A DNA stretch of 64,000 bases from Planktothrix sp. PCC 11201. GTDB taxonomy: Bacteria; Cyanobacteriota; Cyanobacteriia; Cyanobacteriales; Microcoleaceae. The stretch lies in assembly GCF_900009135.1 (NCBI RefSeq), contig NZ_LT797706.1:171276-235275 (forward strand), read 5' to 3'. Shown here one piece after another: positions 1 to 6,728 of this stretch. The notes beneath the pieces were generated by a model. It saw nothing but the letters and a program-made list of their open reading frames with translations, did not search any database and was not told the DNA's origin. Positions within the stretch are counted from its first letter, which is position 1. Every line of letters starts with the position of its first letter. Made by a program: the position numbers and the translations under genes.

Positions 1-38
1 TCTCTGGTTGTTGATACATTGATTGACCTGTGGGTCTT

Positions 39-74
39 ACCCGTCCTTTTGGTTCAGGACGGGTTTATGTTTTT
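39..74 (+). terminator. Hairpin terminator at left edge
   Basis: ACCCGTCC (39-46) can pair with GGACGGGT (57-64), and the hairpin is followed by a T-rich run. It would end a rightward gene lying mostly or wholly left of the window. The leftward operon ending at 110 could also use it, but the T run is on the plus side. Confidence 0.5.
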
Positions 75-109
75 GAGTTTTACTCTGTAAAATCTACTCA
101 GTAGAGTAG

Positions 110-604
110 TTACAATTGAGCCATCAAATTGTTAATAGCTTGGTCTGCTAATTGTTCAGACTTTTCTAAACCTTTACCCATGGCTGCATAACGGGGACGC
201 ATCCCATGTAATGATTTGGCGGTTGTTCCCTTGTAGCCTTGAGTTTTAACCTCAAATTCGGCCTCGTTACGGATCATCCGTTGGCCATGTCGGTTAATTT
301 TGGCTTCACTGTTAAGGATTGACTCATGCTGATCAGCCGCTTTTTTAGTGGCCTTAGCATTCTGTTTTTTAACCCGTGCTAACTCGCTTAATCCGTCCGC
401 CTCCTCTGGCGTAAATTCTCGCACCCGGTCACAAACTGGCATTGTCCGATAGGTGTCAAAAATCGTTTCTGGTGGGTTGTCAGGGGTGATGGCGTTATCA
501 GCACTGCGTTTGAAAACGTTATCCTTGCTAATCCCTTTATGGGAACCGTCAACGGGCGCAATTGTTGATAACTTAAAATCATCACCGCGTAAGAATCCAA
601 GCAT
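110..604 (-). CDS. Hypothetical protein, last gene of accessory operon
   Basis: A 164-residue soluble protein with no signal peptide or membrane segment and no family I recognise. It is rich in Lys, Ala and Glu; residues 70-160 are strongly charged and likely helical. The start is well supported: AAGGAG lies seven bases upstream of the ATG at 604. It is the last of four leftward genes (1822 to 110) with short gaps or overlaps, so it is probably co-transcribed with them. The cassette lies beside a tRNA-Val gene and next to an XRE regulator, so an integrated plasmid- or phage-derived element is plausible, but no hallmark gene such as an integrase, replicase or capsid gene is visible. Confidence 0.65.
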   Translation of the reverse strand: MLGFLRGDDFKLSTIAPVDGSHKGISKDNVFKRSADNAITPDNPPETIFDTYRTMPVCDRVREFTPEEADGLSELARVKKQNAKATKKAADQHESILNSEAKINRHGQRMIRNEAEFEVKTQGYKGTTAKSLHGMRPRYAAMGKGLEKSEQLADQAINNLMAQL

Positions 605-678
605 TATTAATCTCCTTGCGAATCAGTGTTACAGCGATATAGTCAAGATGTGGAATAGCGGGTTAACGATGAAATCAA

Positions 679-903
679 CTAAAAATCATCGTTGGATTCT
701 TTAAACATTTTTTTGACTTGTTCAATGAATTCATCCCAGTTATCCCAACCCTCTACAAATGAGCTATAAATTTCTATGGGATAGGATTGGGTGTAAAGGA
801 TTAAAGTTTCACCTAAGGAGTCAATGCAATATCCAACTATAACCCGCGTCGTTATTGAGAACTCTTTCTTCTTGACACTAGAAACCAATCGCAAATAAGC
901 CAT
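679..903 (-). CDS. Small hypothetical protein
   Basis: A 74-residue protein whose N-terminal half looks like alternating beta strands and whose C-terminal half is acidic and aromatic (WDNWDEF) before a short charged helix. No family recognised. A G-rich ribosome site (GGGGG) sits seven bases before the ATG, and the stop of the preceding 44-codon ORF (915-917) is only 11 bases upstream. The spacing indicates membership of the same leftward operon. There is no signal peptide. Function unknown. Confidence 0.55.
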   Translation of the reverse strand: MAYLRLVSSVKKKEFSITTRVIVGYCIDSLGETLILYTQSYPIEIYSSFVEGWDNWDEFIEQVKKMFKESNDDF

Positions 904-914
904 TTTTGACCCCC

Positions 915-1049
915 TTAATTTAAACGTTGAATACTTGTTACAGGTTTAACTTTGACCTCAATAACTGTGTTTAGGTAATAACCCGCAAGAAAACAGAATA
1001 GAGGGATAAACCAAGGCGCTATATAATCCGTAATTCCGATGGGCTTCAT
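915..1049 (-). CDS. 44-residue single-span membrane peptide
   Basis: A short ORF whose ATG (1049-1047) overlaps the TGA stop of the upstream 258-residue gene as ATGA, which is a typical translational-coupling arrangement. The product has a short N-terminus, one hydrophobic segment (about residues 10-30, including FIPLFCFLAGYYL) and a basic tail with KVKPVTSIQR. It ends eleven bases before the next gene. The overlap and the spacing on both sides are the main evidence that it is real. Holin-, anchor- or coat-like roles would all fit a peptide of this shape, and I cannot choose among them. Confidence 0.5.
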   Translation of the reverse strand: MKPIGITDYIAPWFIPLFCFLAGYYLNTVIEVKVKPVTSIQRLN

Positions 1050-1822
1050 ACTGCCAAAGCCCCGGCTAAAATTTCTTGTCCAGCCTCCAACCAACCGAGA
1101 TAAACGGCGGCGGTATCTTCATCCAAGGGCTCGTTTTGAAGCTGTTCTAAATCTGGTAGGGATAACCCTTTGTCCATCATCTTTAAGAGCAGTTGATCAC
1201 GGATGGGTGTGGGGGATTCAAGACAATCTGATAACTGACTAGCTTCACCCGCAGGGGTTATTGGTGGGATGGGTTGGGACTTCTGGACAAAATCATCCGT
1301 TGCGGTGTTAACGATGGTTTCAATTCGGAATGAATGCCAACGGGTATCTATTCCCTTGGCCATACAGTTCCCCCAAACATCAAAGTAGAGGATTTCGTAT
1401 GTCTGGCGACCCGAGGTAAAAGTTGCGCCTGGCATCATCCAAGGTTGCCATGCTTCAAACCGTGGGTCGGTTTCTTTAAGGGTTGGCAGTCGGGACGGAT
1501 CAACAATTTCAGAACACAACACCCACTCCCCATCAATCAGGGTATGGGTAGGGTTGTCAAAGGGTAAATCTTCAACGGTAGGGGGAATGGGTGTTACAGT
1601 GATATCTTCACTGGGTTCAAACCCCTCTGTTTCATCCTCTGGGTATGACCATTGAGTTATCCCCATCGCTTCACAATGAGCGTCTACCGCTACCTTCATC
1701 TCCTCAAATTCGGCGATCGCAATCTCCCACGTTGCCTTTCTGGACAAGCTACCGTGTTGACGCACTTCATCAGGGGTTAACCCTAATTCAGTCGCTTTTG
1801 CTTTGAGTTCTGTCAGTGTCAT
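1046..1822 (-). CDS. Hypothetical protein with SAP-like N-terminus
   Basis: First gene of the leftward four-gene operon, 258 residues. The start at 1822 is chosen over an upstream ATG (1876) because AGGAG lies ten bases before it. The N-terminal ~45 residues (MTLTELKAKATELGL and on) resemble a SAP or Rho-N-like helix-extension-helix nucleic-acid-binding motif. The middle is acidic and proline-rich, and the rest contains WQPWMMPGATF and a ValRS-unrelated C-terminal helix. No enzyme motif is visible. Its stop overlaps the start of the 44-residue membrane ORF. Possibly a structural or DNA-associated protein of a mobile element; function unknown. Confidence 0.6.
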   Translation of the reverse strand: MTLTELKAKATELGLTPDEVRQHGSLSRKATWEIAIAEFEEMKVAVDAHCEAMGITQWSYPEDETEGFEPSEDITVTPIPPTVEDLPFDNPTHTLIDGEWVLCSEIVDPSRLPTLKETDPRFEAWQPWMMPGATFTSGRQTYEILYFDVWGNCMAKGIDTRWHSFRIETIVNTATDDFVQKSQPIPPITPAGEASQLSDCLESPTPIRDQLLLKMMDKGLSLPDLEQLQNEPLDEDTAAVYLGWLEAGQEILAGALAV

Positions 1823-2051
1823 AATTAAAATGCTCCTAGTTATTAGGGGTGAGTACCCACTGGTGTTGGTCGCCAAACTTTTCGCCAGTGGGTTATTTAT
1901 TTACATATTACTACTATTTGAATATTAATGCTACCTTTATTAATACAATATACTTATCATGTACTACTATCCAATAAGTAATGCTAATTGGATATAACTA
2001 CTATATATATAGTAATAACTGCTAGGATACTGTTAATGGTAAAGTTGAGGT

Positions 2052-2264
2052 ATGGCAGTGATAAATAAAATCAAACATTTTTGCGATAACAGGGAGATTA
2101 CACCCTACCGACTATGGAAGGACGTAGGGCTTGCTCCCAAGACAGCCTATGATCTGTACAACAACCCAGAACAACTACCCTCGTCATCCGTGTTAAGTAG
2201 AATCTGTGATAGATACAGAGTCCAGCCTAGCGAGTTATTAGAATGGGTAGAACAAATAGACTAA
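2052..2264 (+). CDS. XRE/Cro-like HTH regulator
   Basis: A 70-residue protein made almost entirely of one helix-turn-helix domain. Residues 14-50 fit the pattern of Cro/CI-type DNA-binding domains (TPYRLWKDVGLAPKTAYDLY then SSSVLSRICDRYRVQPSELL). GAGGT precedes the ATG closely. It is transcribed divergently from the accessory operon starting at 1822, across a 229-base AT-rich spacer, which is where an operator for both would be expected. A terminator follows directly. It is likely the control gene of the left-hand element. The assignment to the HTH family is secure; the target is inferred. Confidence 0.8.
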   Translation: MAVINKIKHFCDNREITPYRLWKDVGLAPKTAYDLYNNPEQLPSSSVLSRICDRYRVQPSELLEWVEQID

Positions 2265-2291
2265 CTAACCCACCATCACCCCAAACATTAA

Positions 2292-2324
2292 AACCCCTGA
2301 CTAACTATCAAGGGGTTCTTTTTT
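2292..2324 (+). terminator. Rho-independent terminator
   Basis: AACCCCT (2292-2298) and AGGGGTT (2311-2317) form a stem with a 12-base loop, followed by CTTTTTT. It lies 28 bases after the XRE stop codon. Confidence 0.75.
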
Positions 2325-2337
2325 GATTATTTTCACT

Positions 2338-2618
2338 GTGTAGGCTGTGTAAATGCTGTAATGCTTACGGGATAATGGTTACAAGCTATTTAGGATAAAA
2401 CTGGTTAGGGGGATTGTGTTGGGTTGTGTAAGGGGGTTGTGTAAGGTTATAACCCTTATATATCAATACTTTCAATTTTCTTACACGGCCTACACAGCTA
2501 TTTTAGTTAAATTTATTTTTTTTACCAGCTTTACCCAGGTTAGTTACCAGCTTGTTAGGGGGTAGTGTACCAGCTTGAACCCTTACATAGAGGGAGTCTT
2601 TACCAGCTATACCAGCTT
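2338..2618. repeat. Iteron-like cluster of short repeats
   Basis: Two repeat families share this non-coding stretch. GTGTAGGCYGTGTRA occurs at 2338-2352 (plus) and 2481-2495 (minus), and again at 3354-3368 (plus). GTTGTGTAAGG occurs at 2423-2433 and 2436-2446. TACCAGCTT occurs at 2523, 2545, 2568 and 2610, with a one-base variant at 2601; the first three are spaced 22-23 bases apart. About two helical turns between sites, beside a small regulator, resembles replication-initiator iterons or a multi-site operator. No Rep gene is visible. Confidence 0.55.
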
Positions 2619-2642
2619 TTATTTATTTATCGCATGAAAAAT

Positions 2643-2915
2643 TTATAGACTATTGAGTTCTACCAGTTTATCCAGAGCTTTTCTGATTTCCTTTTTGATA
2701 GCACCCCCTGTGTTAGCAGGTAGGGTTAGGGCTTGGGTTAGGGTGTCAATGGCGGTATCCAATTCAGCTTGACGGTCATAACTCCCATTGTCCAATTTGT
2801 GGGCATATTCTAAAACTTTAGGTGCAATCGCTTCTGGTAGTCGGTAGACTTTCACTGGTTTATTAACCCAGGGGGACTTATCTAGTCCAGAGGTGTTAGG
2901 AATACGGTTAGGCAT
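2643..2915 (-). CDS. Small hypothetical protein
   Basis: A 90-residue protein, read from the ATG at 2915 because AGAGGA lies about ten bases upstream; an earlier in-frame ATG at 2966 lacks such a site. The N-terminus is Pro- and Asn-rich (MPNRIPNTSG), and the rest is helical and charged (VKVYRLPEAIAPKVLEYAHKL, then KKEIRKALDKLVEL). Small helical proteins of this kind often occur on cyanobacterial plasmids and islands, but I do not recognise this one. It faces away from the iteron-like repeats and may belong to the same element. Confidence 0.5.
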   Translation of the reverse strand: MPNRIPNTSGLDKSPWVNKPVKVYRLPEAIAPKVLEYAHKLDNGSYDRQAELDTAIDTLTQALTLPANTGGAIKKEIRKALDKLVELNSL

Positions 2916-2966
2916 AATGATTACGTCCTCTGTTACGGTACTACTAACAGTGTAACACTGATTCAT

Positions 2967-3547
2967 TTAGCCTACAATGTCTTAAAGGATTAAATATACT
3001 CGATACATTAATTATGCGCCTTGACTAAAGCATATCACTGTAACACCCTTTATATATAGGTTTTAAAACTTGTACTAAAAAGTCAACACTAAGTAGGGTA
3101 TAAGGGGAAAATATAGTTAATTTCACCAAAACTACTTAGGGGTATAGATTTGGGGGTCTGATAGATGATTTCTATTTATAGCCGCTATCCATTGCGGCTA
3201 TAGAAAATAATCACCTATGCCCTATTCCCTTGAAGTCAATAATACCAACTATTGCAGAGTTAATCGAAGTATTTAGTCAATTATCTATCACCCTGCCCTA
3301 TTACTCGCCCAATTACCTTGATAATGTGATCGCCACAAATTTTAGTTTTCACCGTGTAGGCTGTGTGAAAATTTGTACGGTTCCTAAAACTTTCTGGTTA
3401 TCTTCCCAAGCTGCATACAATGGGAAGTTTGTAAATCTTCCCTCGGATTGCGGGTAAATTTTTAACTTAGCTGAGGATTGCGATCACCTAAATAGTTGCC
3501 TTGGTTGTATCCATCTTGTATCCTTGAGGGGTAACAGTCAGATACAA
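2967..3547. other. Non-coding stretch before tRNA-Val
   Basis: I see no convincing gene. It contains the long imperfect hairpin at 3161-3218 and the third copy of the GTGTAGGC motif (3346-3371), which here is flanked by TTTTCAC and GTGAAAA as an inverted pair. This may be the junction of the left-hand accessory element with the chromosome. Confidence 0.4.
3161..3218. repeat. Long imperfect hairpin
   Basis: ATAGATGATT (3161-3170) pairs with AATCACCTAT (3209-3218) with one mismatch, and TATAGCCGC (3177-3185) pairs exactly with GCGGCTATA (3194-3202). Together they make an approximately 25-base stem around an 8-base loop, in non-coding DNA. It could be a small inverted-repeat element or a recombination or replication structure. 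Confidence 0.5.
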
Positions 3548-3600
3548 GTCGGACGCATAGCTCAGAGGGTTGGCGCGCCACGTTGATATAAGTGGGTTGT
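3548..3600 (+). pseudogene. Inverted, degenerate 5' half of tRNA-Val
   Basis: Bases 3548-3565 are an exact inverted copy of 3667-3684, which is the acceptor stem and D-arm start of the neighbouring tRNA-Val plus three flanking bases. CCACGTTGA (3578-3586), the anticodon stem and loop start, is likewise repeated as TCAACGTGG at 3646-3654. After the anticodon region the similarity stops, and no T-arm (GTTCGA) is present, so it cannot form a working tRNA. It is best read as a fragment left by integration or rearrangement at the tRNA. Confidence 0.65.
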
Positions 3601-3607
3601 AGGACTA

Positions 3608-3681
3608 TGGACGCAAGTGGACTCGAACCACCGACCCCCACGATGTCAACGTGGTGCTCTAACCAACTGAGCTATGCGTCC
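3608..3681 (-). tRNA. tRNA-Val (GAC)
   Basis: A 74-base cloverleaf on the minus strand. The acceptor stem starts GGACGCA and its 3' arm ends GCGTCC with discriminator A. The D-arm has AGCTCAGTTGG, the anticodon stem-loop is CCACG-TTGACAT-CGTGG with anticodon GAC, and the T-arm has GGTTCGAGTCC. CCA is not encoded as a separate tail. A degenerate inverted copy of its 5' half lies just beyond its 3' end. Confidence 0.95.
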
Positions 3682-3810
3682 GACAATTTATAAATCTAGC
3701 ACAATCGCCTAGATCATGCAAGCTTTTTTCAGATATTTTTTTCCTTGTGAGTAATCACAAGGGAAAATTACCCGATTGTATGGGATTGAGTTTGTTTGAT
3801 CACAATAATA

Positions 3811-3883
3811 TGGAGCTAAGCGGGCTCGAACCGCTGACCCCCGCAATGCCATTGCGGTGCTCTACCAACTGAGCTATAACCCC
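3811..3883 (-). tRNA. tRNA-Ala (GGC)
   Basis: A 73-base cloverleaf on the minus strand. The acceptor stem GGGGTTA pairs with TAGCTCC, with discriminator A. The D-arm has AGCTCAGTTGG, the anticodon stem-loop is CCGCA-ATGGCAT-TGCGG with anticodon GGC, and the T-arm is GCGGTTCGAGCCCGC. It reads GCC/GCT alanine codons. CCA is not encoded. Confidence 0.95.
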
Positions 3884-3987
3884 TTGCAATGTTCTAATAT
3901 AGTTGTTTAACGGGTGCTTTGTCAAGTAGTATGGAAAACTTTTTTTAGGAGTGTCGGAGGGAAGGTATCCGTCACCCCCAATGACCA

Positions 3988-4200
3988 CTAAAAGTAAGAA
4001 TAAGCGTGTTGAGACATTTGGGCGATGTGATCAATACAAGATCCCATCAGGAAGTAAACTAACCCCATAGCTGCTGCTGAAAGGGCCACCAATATCCCAG
4101 CCAGCATGAAGGAGAATTCTTTGTACTCGACGGCTTGCTTCATCAGATGTAATGACCAAGCAACCAGAGCCACATCAATTATTAGAATAGGAATCAACAT
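3988..4200 (-). CDS. Small two-span membrane protein
   Basis: A 70-residue protein with two hydrophobic segments: residues 1-20 (LIPILIIDVALVAWSL) and about 30-54 (FMLAGILVALSAAAMGLVYFL). They are joined by a short charged loop (KQAVEYKEF). This shape suggests a small thylakoid or plasma-membrane protein. I do not recognise the family. It lies between tRNA-Ala and the PerR-like gene in the same direction, and the gap of 122 bases to perR makes co-transcription possible but unproven. Confidence 0.6.
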   Translation of the reverse strand: MLIPILIIDVALVAWSLHLMKQAVEYKEFSFMLAGILVALSAAAMGLVYFLMGSCIDHIAQMSQHAYSYF

Positions 4201-4322
4201 AAGTTACGTTTCGTAACATTTCCCCTATTCTAACAGGTGTTCCGATCAGAATGCCAGTTTCGGCAATTTCATAACTCCGTAGCAGATCAGCAGAAAGGAT
4301 TCATCCCATTCCCCATTCGTAA

Positions 4323-4745
4323 TTAATTACAGCGATCGCAACAGCCCTTAACCGTGATTTCATAGGCATTCACCCGAAACCCCGGGGGTAAAGGGTGAAT
4401 CGGCAAATCACCCAGGACATCCCACTCTAAATCCTGAATTTGACCACAACACTCACAAACAAAATGGTGATGGGGTTCCACCTTGGCATCATAGCGAGTT
4501 ACCCCTTCATCCAGTAGCACCTCTCGGACTAATCCCACCGATCGCAGAACCGTCAAAGCACTATAAACACTAGCTTTGGAAGCGATAGGCAGTTCCCGGT
4601 TAATCTCGGTGAGAATATCATCCACCGTCGGATGATCATAACGGGACAAGAGGTTCGCATAAACTGCAAACCTTTGGGGGGTAATGCGTAACCCCTTCTG
4701 TTTCATCTGTTGGCTGATCTCTGTGGTTCTGTTCTGACCTTCCAT
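4323..4745 (-). CDS. perR: Fur-family peroxide regulator (PerR-like)
   Basis: A 140-residue Fur-family metalloregulator. The N-terminal winged helix (about 10-80) contains ITPQRFAVY and ASKASVYSALTVLRSVGLV, which hold the recognition helix. The C-terminal dimer domain has the metal ligands HHHFVCECCG (residues 92-101) and CCDRC (135-139), two CxxC-type pairs that bind structural zinc. PerR proteins sense peroxide through metal-catalysed oxidation and repress peroxidase genes. The gene is divergent from rubrerythrin with a perfect palindrome between them, which supports PerR over Fur or Zur. The subfamily is inferred from context. Confidence 0.85.
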   Translation of the reverse strand: MEGQNRTTEISQQMKQKGLRITPQRFAVYANLLSRYDHPTVDDILTEINRELPIASKASVYSALTVLRSVGLVREVLLDEGVTRYDAKVEPHHHFVCECCGQIQDLEWDVLGDLPIHPLPPGFRVNAYEITVKGCCDRCN

Positions 4746-4827
4746 AGCTTGCTGTATTGAATCTTCCTTTACAGATCATAACATTTATTTTAAGTTACTG
4801 AACTTTACATCAATTTTATTCTTACCC

Positions 4828-4859
4828 TTGACAAAATTAAAACTAAGAATTATTCTTAG
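4828..4859 (+). promoter_or_regulatory. Promoter with PerR/Fur-type palindrome
   Basis: TTGACA (4828-4833), a 17-base spacer and TATTCT (4851-4856) form a strong candidate promoter for rubrerythrin. The perfect palindrome CTAAGAAT-T-ATTCTTAG (4843-4859) overlaps the -10 box. Its size and AT-rich 8-1-8 form fit a Fur/PerR-family operator, so the adjacent regulator would block the promoter when bound. Confidence 0.8.
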
Positions 4860-4888
4860 ATATGACGAGATCAACAAGAGGAGACACC

Positions 4889-5602
4889 ATGGACTTATCC
4901 AACGCAAAAACCGCCCAAAATATAGAAGCCGCCTTCGGTGGGGAATCGATGGCCAACCGTAAATATCTATTTTTCGCAGAAGTCACTAAAAAACTGGGCA
5001 TGGGGGATTTGTCCAAACTGTTTCGGGAAACCGCCAATCAAGAAACAGAACACGCCTTCGCCCATTTCCGCCTCCTGCATCCTGAATTAGTGGTTACTGA
5101 CCCCGATGCCCTATCCGACGAAGAAAAGAAAAAAATTGCTGCCCGCTGTTTGGAATTGGCTATTGAAGGGGAAACCTACGAATACACCACCATGTACCCC
5201 GAATTTGCAGCCCAAGCCCGAGTAGATCGGGATGAGCAGGCAGTGAGTGAATTTGAAGAACAAGAGGCTGAGTCCAGGGAACACGCCGGAATCTTCCGCA
5301 AAGCCGCCTCGAACTTTGGCCTGTTGGTTCCGATTGAACATCATCACGCCAACCAATATACAGAAGCCCTGAACACACTACACGGTGAGGATGCGACCCC
5401 CAAAGCTGCCAGTTCCGATCCTCAAACCCAAAAATGGATTTGTCGCCAATGTTCCATGATTTACGATCCCGTGGTCGGTGATCCTGATTCTGGTATTGCC
5501 CCGGGAACCCCCTTTGAAGCCATTCCTGAAGATTGGTGTTGTCCGATTTGTGGCGTAAGCAAAAAGAGCTTTATGGTTTACGAAGAAGCGATCGCAGCCT
5601 AA
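4889..5602 (+). CDS. rbr: Rubrerythrin
   Basis: A 237-residue non-heme iron peroxidase that reduces hydrogen peroxide in the cytoplasm. The ATG at 4889 is chosen because AAGAGGAG lies just upstream; an ATG at 4862 has no such site. The N-terminal ferritin-like four-helix domain carries the diiron ligands (motifs [12 protein letters not shown] and [14 protein letters not shown]). The C-terminal rubredoxin-like domain has two CxxC pairs ([12 protein letters not shown] and [10 protein letters not shown]). It is divergent from the PerR-like gene and controlled through the palindrome over its promoter, so peroxide-induced expression is the expected behaviour. A strong terminator follows. Confidence 0.95.
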   Translation: MDLSNAKTAQNIEAAFGGESMANRKYLFFAEVTKKLGMGDLSKLFRETANQETEHAFAHFRLLHPELVVTDPDALSDEEKKKIAARCLELAIEGETYEYTTMYPEFAAQARVDRDEQAVSEFEEQEAESREHAGIFRKAASNFGLLVPIEHHHANQYTEALNTLHGEDATPKAASSDPQTQKWICRQCSMIYDPVVGDPDSGIAPGTPFEAIPEDWCCPICGVSKKSFMVYEEAIAA

Positions 5603-5624
5603 CCCGTTTTCCCCAGATCACCAG

Positions 5625-5669
5625 AAAAAACCCGCCCATCCGATCACTGTTTTCGGGGGCGGGTTTTTT
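5625..5669. terminator. Bidirectional terminator
   Basis: AAAAAACCCGCCC (5625-5637) pairs with GGGCGGGTTTTTT (5657-5669). The stem has A and T runs on its two sides, so it can stop both rubrerythrin (plus) and the desaturase (minus), which converge here. Confidence 0.9.
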
Positions 5670-5684
5670 ATTCTTTATTCTTAC

Positions 5685-6533
5685 TTAAGCTTGCGTCACC
5701 CGTTGAGTCGGGGGCATCACCACTTTCTGGGCCAGACCCAAGGTTTTTAAAACCCAAATTGACCACCAAGTCATATCAAGTTCCCACCATTTCAGTCCGG
5801 CTTTCGCAACATTCGGATAGGCGTGATGGTTATTATGCCAGCCTTCCCCGTAGGTGAAAATCGCCGCCCACCAAAGATTCCGAGAATTGTCATCGGTGTC
5901 AAAGGTGCGGTATCCCCACATATGGGTGACCGAATTAATCAACCAGGTACTGTGCCACAAGACCACAGCCCGGACAAATACCCCATAAATCACCCATGAC
6001 CAACCGCCGATCACATAAAGCAGTAAAGCCACGGGAATTTGCATTAACAAATGATAGCGATCTAACCAACAATAAAAGGGATCTCGCGCTAAATCCGGGG
6101 CAAATCGTTTGTAATGTTCAGCATCAAAAAAGGATGGACGAGGATAGAAAATCCACATCATGTGACTCCACCAAAATCCCCGTTTTGCAGAGTAGGGATC
6201 TTTATCTTCATGTTCGGTATGGGCATGGTGCAAACGATGTCCGGCGATCCAAAAAATCGGCCCTCCTTGTAAGGCACAGACACCAATTAAGGTAATCACA
6301 TATTCCAACCATTGGGGAACCTTCAGGCTGCGATGACTTAATAAACGATGGTAGCCTAAACAAATTCCGATACTGCCAAAAAACCAGTGTAGAAATATAG
6401 TAATTCCTAACGCTGACCAAGAAAAAAACCAAGGTGCTAATAAAGCCAACAAATGGATAATACTGAAAAACGCAACTGTTAAACCGCTTAATTTTGGTTC
6501 ATTTTCCGGCGAAGTTGCGACTTGAGATGTCAT
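5685..6533 (-). CDS. desC: Acyl-lipid delta-9 fatty acid desaturase
   Basis: A 282-residue membrane di-iron desaturase. The three histidine boxes are present: HRLLSH (62-67), HRLHH (99-103) and HNNHH (233-237). Hydrophobic spans at about 19-55 and 165-200 flank them. Cyanobacterial DesC puts the first double bond at carbon 9 of acyl chains bound to membrane lipids, and this length is normal for the family. It stands alone, convergent with rubrerythrin. Assignment to the DesC/OLE1-like branch rests on the histidine-box spacing; delta-9 specificity is inferred from family membership. Confidence 0.9.
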   Translation of the reverse strand: MTSQVATSPENEPKLSGLTVAFFSIIHLLALLAPWFFSWSALGITIFLHWFFGSIGICLGYHRLLSHRSLKVPQWLEYVITLIGVCALQGGPIFWIAGHRLHHAHTEHEDKDPYSAKRGFWWSHMMWIFYPRPSFFDAEHYKRFAPDLARDPFYCWLDRYHLLMQIPVALLLYVIGGWSWVIYGVFVRAVVLWHSTWLINSVTHMWGYRTFDTDDNSRNLWWAAIFTYGEGWHNNHHAYPNVAKAGLKWWELDMTWWSIWVLKTLGLAQKVVMPPTQRVTQA

Positions 6534-6728
6534 GAAAATATCCTCAATCTAATAATGTTTGATAAATCGATGCGGGGGAATCTCGGTTGATTGTAGGATA
6601 ACATAAATTTTTGTAAACCCTCCCCTCCCTGTGAAAATTTTAGATTAAATATTCACCTATTTTGCTCTCCTTTACTAAAGAAATACCATAAATTAATCCA
6701 TTTCCTTAGTTCACATTAAAATCAAAAT

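Noticed and set aside
915-1049. 44-residue membrane peptide read as a filamentous-phage coat protein
   Set aside because: Size and single span fit, but there is no signal peptide, no acidic N-terminus and no Zot-like or replication gene in view, so the label is not supported.
3230-3457. 75-codon open frame before tRNA-Val
   Set aside because: TTG start without a ribosome site, unlikely composition, and it runs through the repeated GTGTAGGC motif and a GCGATC-type region; treated as non-coding.
3548-3600. Second working tRNA on the plus strand
   Set aside because: The 5' half resembles tRNA-Val, but the anticodon stem is mismatched and no T-arm follows.
3800-3988. 62-codon frame on the minus strand
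   Set aside because: It runs through the whole tRNA-Ala gene in the same strand, so it is an artefact of the tRNA sequence.
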